The notes under the pieces are model-generated. The model was not told the DNA's origin, did no database searches, and was given only the letters and a program-made list of their open reading frames with translations. DNA of 44,995 bases. Origin: Oscillospiraceae bacterium (GTDB lineage: Bacteria; Bacillota; Clostridia; Oscillospirales; Ruminococcaceae). The stretch lies in NCBI GenBank assembly GCA_021202155.1, contig JAJQDP010000008.1, forward strand, positions 1 through 44,995, written 5' to 3'. How positions within the stretch are numbered: position 1 is the first letter of the stretch; each line of letters starts with the position of its first letter. The position numbers and the translations under genes were made by a program. This document shows, in pieces, positions 42,585 to 44,995 of this stretch.

Positions 42585-43437
42585 ATCTGTAAAGCGCATT
42601 TGAAAGGGCTATAAGCTCGTCCATCCTGAGCTGTTCGGGGCGAGAATTAAGAGCTATCTCAGATTCAGTCATGGCATCTGTCACTACTGCTTTATCCATT
42701 CCAAGAGAGCCGCAGATGGCATTGAGTGTGGTCTTACGACGCTGGGTGAACATCCCCCTGACCATCCTGAAGAAGAAATCCTCGTTACTTACATCGGGCA
42801 GAGTCTTTCGCATGTCGAATCTGACGACACAGCTATCGACACCCGGCTGAGGCATGAAACAGCCACGCGAGACGTTGAAGAGAATCTTGCCCTCGGAATA
42901 GTAGCTTGCCGCGACTGTGACAGCTCCAGCTTCGCGTGTGCCAACTGGAGCGCAAAGGCGGATACCGGCTTCCTTCTGGACGAGTGCGGTTATTGATTCT
43001 ATGGGAAGCCGAGACTCGAAAAGCTTCATGAGTATCGGGGATGTGATGTAGTACGGGAGGTTTGAGCAGACAGCGACTTTGAGTCCCGGGAATTCATCCT
43101 CAATGAGCTTGCCGAGGTCCAGCTCAAGGACATCGGCTTCCACCACCTTGACATTATGGCAGTCCGCAAGAGTTTCATTCAGTACTTCTATCAGCCTATG
43201 GTCGACTTCTATCGCAACTACTTTATCGGCACGCTTTGAGAGTTCGACTGTGAGAACTCCCATTCCCGCGCCTATTTCGATTATGCCATAGCCCTTACAG
43301 GCATTTCCTGCTTCGGCAATGCGAGGGCAGACGGTCGCATCGATGAGGAAATTCTGCCCAAGCTTCTTTGAGAAGGTGAAGCCGTGGCGGCTGAGGATTT
43401 CTTTGATTACGGTTGGGTTTGAAAGGTTACTTGTCAT
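42583..43437 (-). CDS. rsmA: 16S rRNA (adenine1518-N6/adenine1519-N6)-dimethyltransferase
   Basis: This 284-residue KsgA/RsmA dimethylates two adjacent adenines in helix 45 of 16S rRNA. The SAM-binding motif is EIGAGMGVLT (about residues 54-63) and the catalytic motif is SNLPYYI. ATG at 43437 with GGAGAAA 5 nt upstream is preferred to the ATG at 43464, which overlaps the trkH end. It is transcribed after trkH. Confidence 0.93.
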   Translation of the reverse strand: MTSNLSNPTVIKEILSRHGFTFSKKLGQNFLIDATVCPRIAEAGNACKGYGIIEIGAGMGVLTVELSKRADKVVAIEVDHRLIEVLNETLADCHNVKVVEADVLELDLGKLIEDEFPGLKVAVCSNLPYYITSPILMKLFESRLPIESITALVQKEAGIRLCAPVGTREAGAVTVAASYYSEGKILFNVSRGCFMPQPGVDSCVVRFDMRKTLPDVSNEDFFFRMVRGMFTQRRKTTLNAICGSLGMDKAVVTDAMTESEIALNSRPEQLRMDELIALSNALYR

Positions 43438-43456
43438 ATTTTCTCCGATTGGTTTA

Positions 43457-44908
43457 TTATGCATTGCTCTTTCTCTTCCAGAGGGAAGGCATCAGTATGA
43501 AGAGAAGAGGATAGATTTCAAGTCTGCCAAGTAGCATGGTGATTGAGAGGACGATTTTCGAGAAGGCGGAGTAGCTTGCATAGCTTCCCATCGGTCCTAC
43601 CTCGGCGAAGCCGGGTCCGATATTATTGAAGCAGGCTACGACCGAGGAAAACTTTGCCTCAAAGGTGAGCGGCTCAAAGGAAATCGCAAGGAAAGCGGCA
43701 ATCATGATGAAGATATAGAGCGAGAAATAGGTTCCTATGCCCTTGATTGTGCCATCGTCGACGGTTTTGCCGTCAAGCTTGACTGCTCCCACCGAGTGCG
43801 GGTGAATCATCCGGTAGAGCTCACGCTTTATGGACTTAAAGAGAACTACAACTCTTGAAATCTTCAGTCCTCCGGCTGTAGAACCGGCGCAACCTCCGAT
43901 AAACATAAGGACAAAGAGCACCGCTTTCGCGACAGGTGACCATAGGTTGAAGTCCGCGGTTGCAAAGCCGGTTGTCGAGAGAATCGACATGACCTGGAAC
44001 GCCGCCATTCTGAGAGTCTCCCAGAATCCATCATAGAGCGAGGATATGCTCACAGCGACCACTGTTATTGACGCTACGATTATTCCTAAGTAAGTCCATA
44101 GCTCCTCCGACCTGAACGCAGTCTTGAATTTGCGCATGAGGAGAAGGAAGTAGATATTGAAATTCGCCGCGAACAGCACCAAAAAGATTGTTATTACCCA
44201 CTGGACGTATGGACTGTAGCTTGCGAGGCTGTCCGACATGATTCCGAAACCGCCGGTGCCGGCACTGCCGAATGCATAGATACAGCTCTCATAGAGGCTG
44301 AGCCCTCCTGCAAAAAGAAAGCCTATTTCAAGAACGGTGAGCCCGACATAGATGAGATATAGAATTTTTGCTGTCTGGCGGACTCTTGGGACGAGCTTTC
44401 CGACAATTGGTCCTGGCATTTCAGCTTTAAGTATATGCATTGAACGGTCGGTTGAGGTCGGAGATACTGCCATTACGAGAACCAAAACTCCCATTCCTCC
44501 AACCCAGTGAGTGAAGCTTCGCCAGAACATGATTCCATGACTCATGCCATCATAGCCCGTCAGTATTGATGCTCCCGTTGTCGTGAAACCGCTGACCGTC
44601 TCAAAGAAAGCGTCAACGAAATTCGGAATTTCACCGCTTATGACGAACGGCAGGCATCCGACCAATGAAAGCAGTACCCACGAAAGTGCAGTAATTATGA
44701 AGCCTTCCTTTGAATAGATGACCTTATTCGACGGCTTGAATATAAGAACCATAGCTCCGCCCAAGACGAGAGCTATCAAAATTGATGCTATAAATGCGAA
44801 AGCGCACTTTTCCATGTAAATTGCGGAAACAATAAGAGGCAGAAGCATTAAAATTGCCTCTACCAAAACCATCTGTCCAGCTACATAGAAAACCATTCTG
44901 CGATTCAT
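43457..44908 (-). CDS. trkH: Potassium uptake protein, TrkH/KtrB family
   Basis: This 483-residue protein is a TrkH-type K+ channel subunit with about ten membrane helices and the four selectivity-filter repeats, for example SGFTTTGAS and the AGSTAGGLK block. The ring-forming NAD-binding partner TrkA/KtrA is not in the window; it may lie beyond the right end. ATG at 44908 is preceded by GGAGG 5 nt away. An in-frame ATG at 44923 falls in a repeat-derived hairpin and is less likely. rsmA follows 19 bp downstream. Confidence 0.9.
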   Translation of the reverse strand: MNRRMVFYVAGQMVLVEAILMLLPLIVSAIYMEKCAFAFIASILIALVLGGAMVLIFKPSNKVIYSKEGFIITALSWVLLSLVGCLPFVISGEIPNFVDAFFETVSGFTTTGASILTGYDGMSHGIMFWRSFTHWVGGMGVLVLVMAVSPTSTDRSMHILKAEMPGPIVGKLVPRVRQTAKILYLIYVGLTVLEIGFLFAGGLSLYESCIYAFGSAGTGGFGIMSDSLASYSPYVQWVITIFLVLFAANFNIYFLLLMRKFKTAFRSEELWTYLGIIVASITVVAVSISSLYDGFWETLRMAAFQVMSILSTTGFATADFNLWSPVAKAVLFVLMFIGGCAGSTAGGLKISRVVVLFKSIKRELYRMIHPHSVGAVKLDGKTVDDGTIKGIGTYFSLYIFIMIAAFLAISFEPLTFEAKFSSVVACFNNIGPGFAEVGPMGSYASYSAFSKIVLSITMLLGRLEIYPLLFILMPSLWKRKSNA

Positions 44909-44918
44909 AAACCCCTCC

Positions 44919-44940
44919 ACCATCGCCTTTGGCGATGGTT
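44919..44940. repeat. Hairpin of the right repeat element, at the trkH ribosome site
   Basis: CCATCGCC-TTT-GGCGATGG is a perfect 8-bp hairpin (about 44921-44939). It sits between the terminal repeat and the trkH start. On the minus strand it is followed by TGGAGGGG, which serves as the trkH ribosome site, so part of the repeat has been recruited as a translation signal. Confidence 0.7.
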
Positions 44941-44955
44941 CCCCTCCCCTTTCAG

Positions 44956-44994
44956 GGCATCCGCGTACACTTAGCGATAAGGTATATACAAGTC
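44956..44994 (-). repeat. Right copy of terminal inverted repeat
   Basis: Reverse complement of 17-55 with 38 of 39 bases identical; the AGGGGAGG block next to it is shared as well. It ends one base from the window edge and precedes trkH. Confidence 0.85.
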
Positions 44995-44995
44995 A

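Overview
The window is a gene-dense, non-mobile chromosomal segment from an anaerobic, low-to-mid GC Firmicute, most likely a gut or rumen clostridium of the Ruminococcaceae/Oscillospiraceae type. The clues are a type III glutamine synthetase, a fused ammonium channel/PII protein, a T-box leader on asnB, spore-associated families (YtfJ/GerW, DUF2953, DacF, SpoIID-like), class B sortases, HemW, and zinc-ribbon L28. No genus can be named from sequence alone. The two window ends carry the same 39-bp sequence in inverted orientation (38 of 39 bases identical), so this is probably a whole assembly contig that stopped at copies of a dispersed repeat.

Layout. 0.1-1.7 kb: RNase HI and a cysteine desulfurase (+). 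1.8-5.8 kb (-): an ABC exporter with a palindromic operator, an XRE regulator with its own promoter, and hemW. 6.0-8.9 kb (+): a second cysteine desulfurase paired with thiI, then pncC. 9.0-13.4 kb (+): a cell-surface run of two class B sortases (one a predicted lipoprotein), a SpoIID-type protein and a transglutaminase-like lipoprotein, closed by a terminator. 13.5-16.8 kb (+): an SDR reductase, a small membrane protein, acpS, nnrD and a lipoprotein. 16.9-17.7 kb (+): a membrane-anchored C39-like protein.

From 17.75 kb nearly everything is on the minus strand. 17.8-23.8 kb is a nitrogen-assimilation block: asnB behind an Asn T-box, the Amt-PII fusion, and glnN behind a promoter-proximal attenuator. 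23.85-25.06 kb holds a bactofilin and a YhbD-like regulator under a promoter that carries a perfect 20-bp inverted repeat. 25.1-28.9 kb is the methionine importer metQNI with an adjacent LysR regulator and a LysR-type site near -65. 28.9-29.6 kb is a possible nuclease/winged-helix gene. 29.8-32.7 kb (+) is an M16C metallopeptidase.

32.7-33.9 kb holds a NUDIX hydrolase overlapping an XRE-membrane regulator. 34.0-34.2 kb holds tRNA-Arg and tRNA-Gly behind a consensus promoter. 34.3-42.0 kb is one long minus-strand run, in transcription order: site-2 protease, scpA, scpB, DUF2953, ytfJ, dacF, rluB, pncB, an ECF-S-like membrane protein and a VTT protein. rpmB (+) stands alone at 42.3 kb. rsmA and trkH (-) close the window.

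The points most worth following are the lipoprotein sortase operon, the glnN leader RNA, the YhbD/bactofilin operator, the PII domain lacking the usual T-loop tyrosine, and the uncharacterised gene at 28.9-29.6 kb. No CRISPR array, transposase, phage gene or classical defence system was seen.
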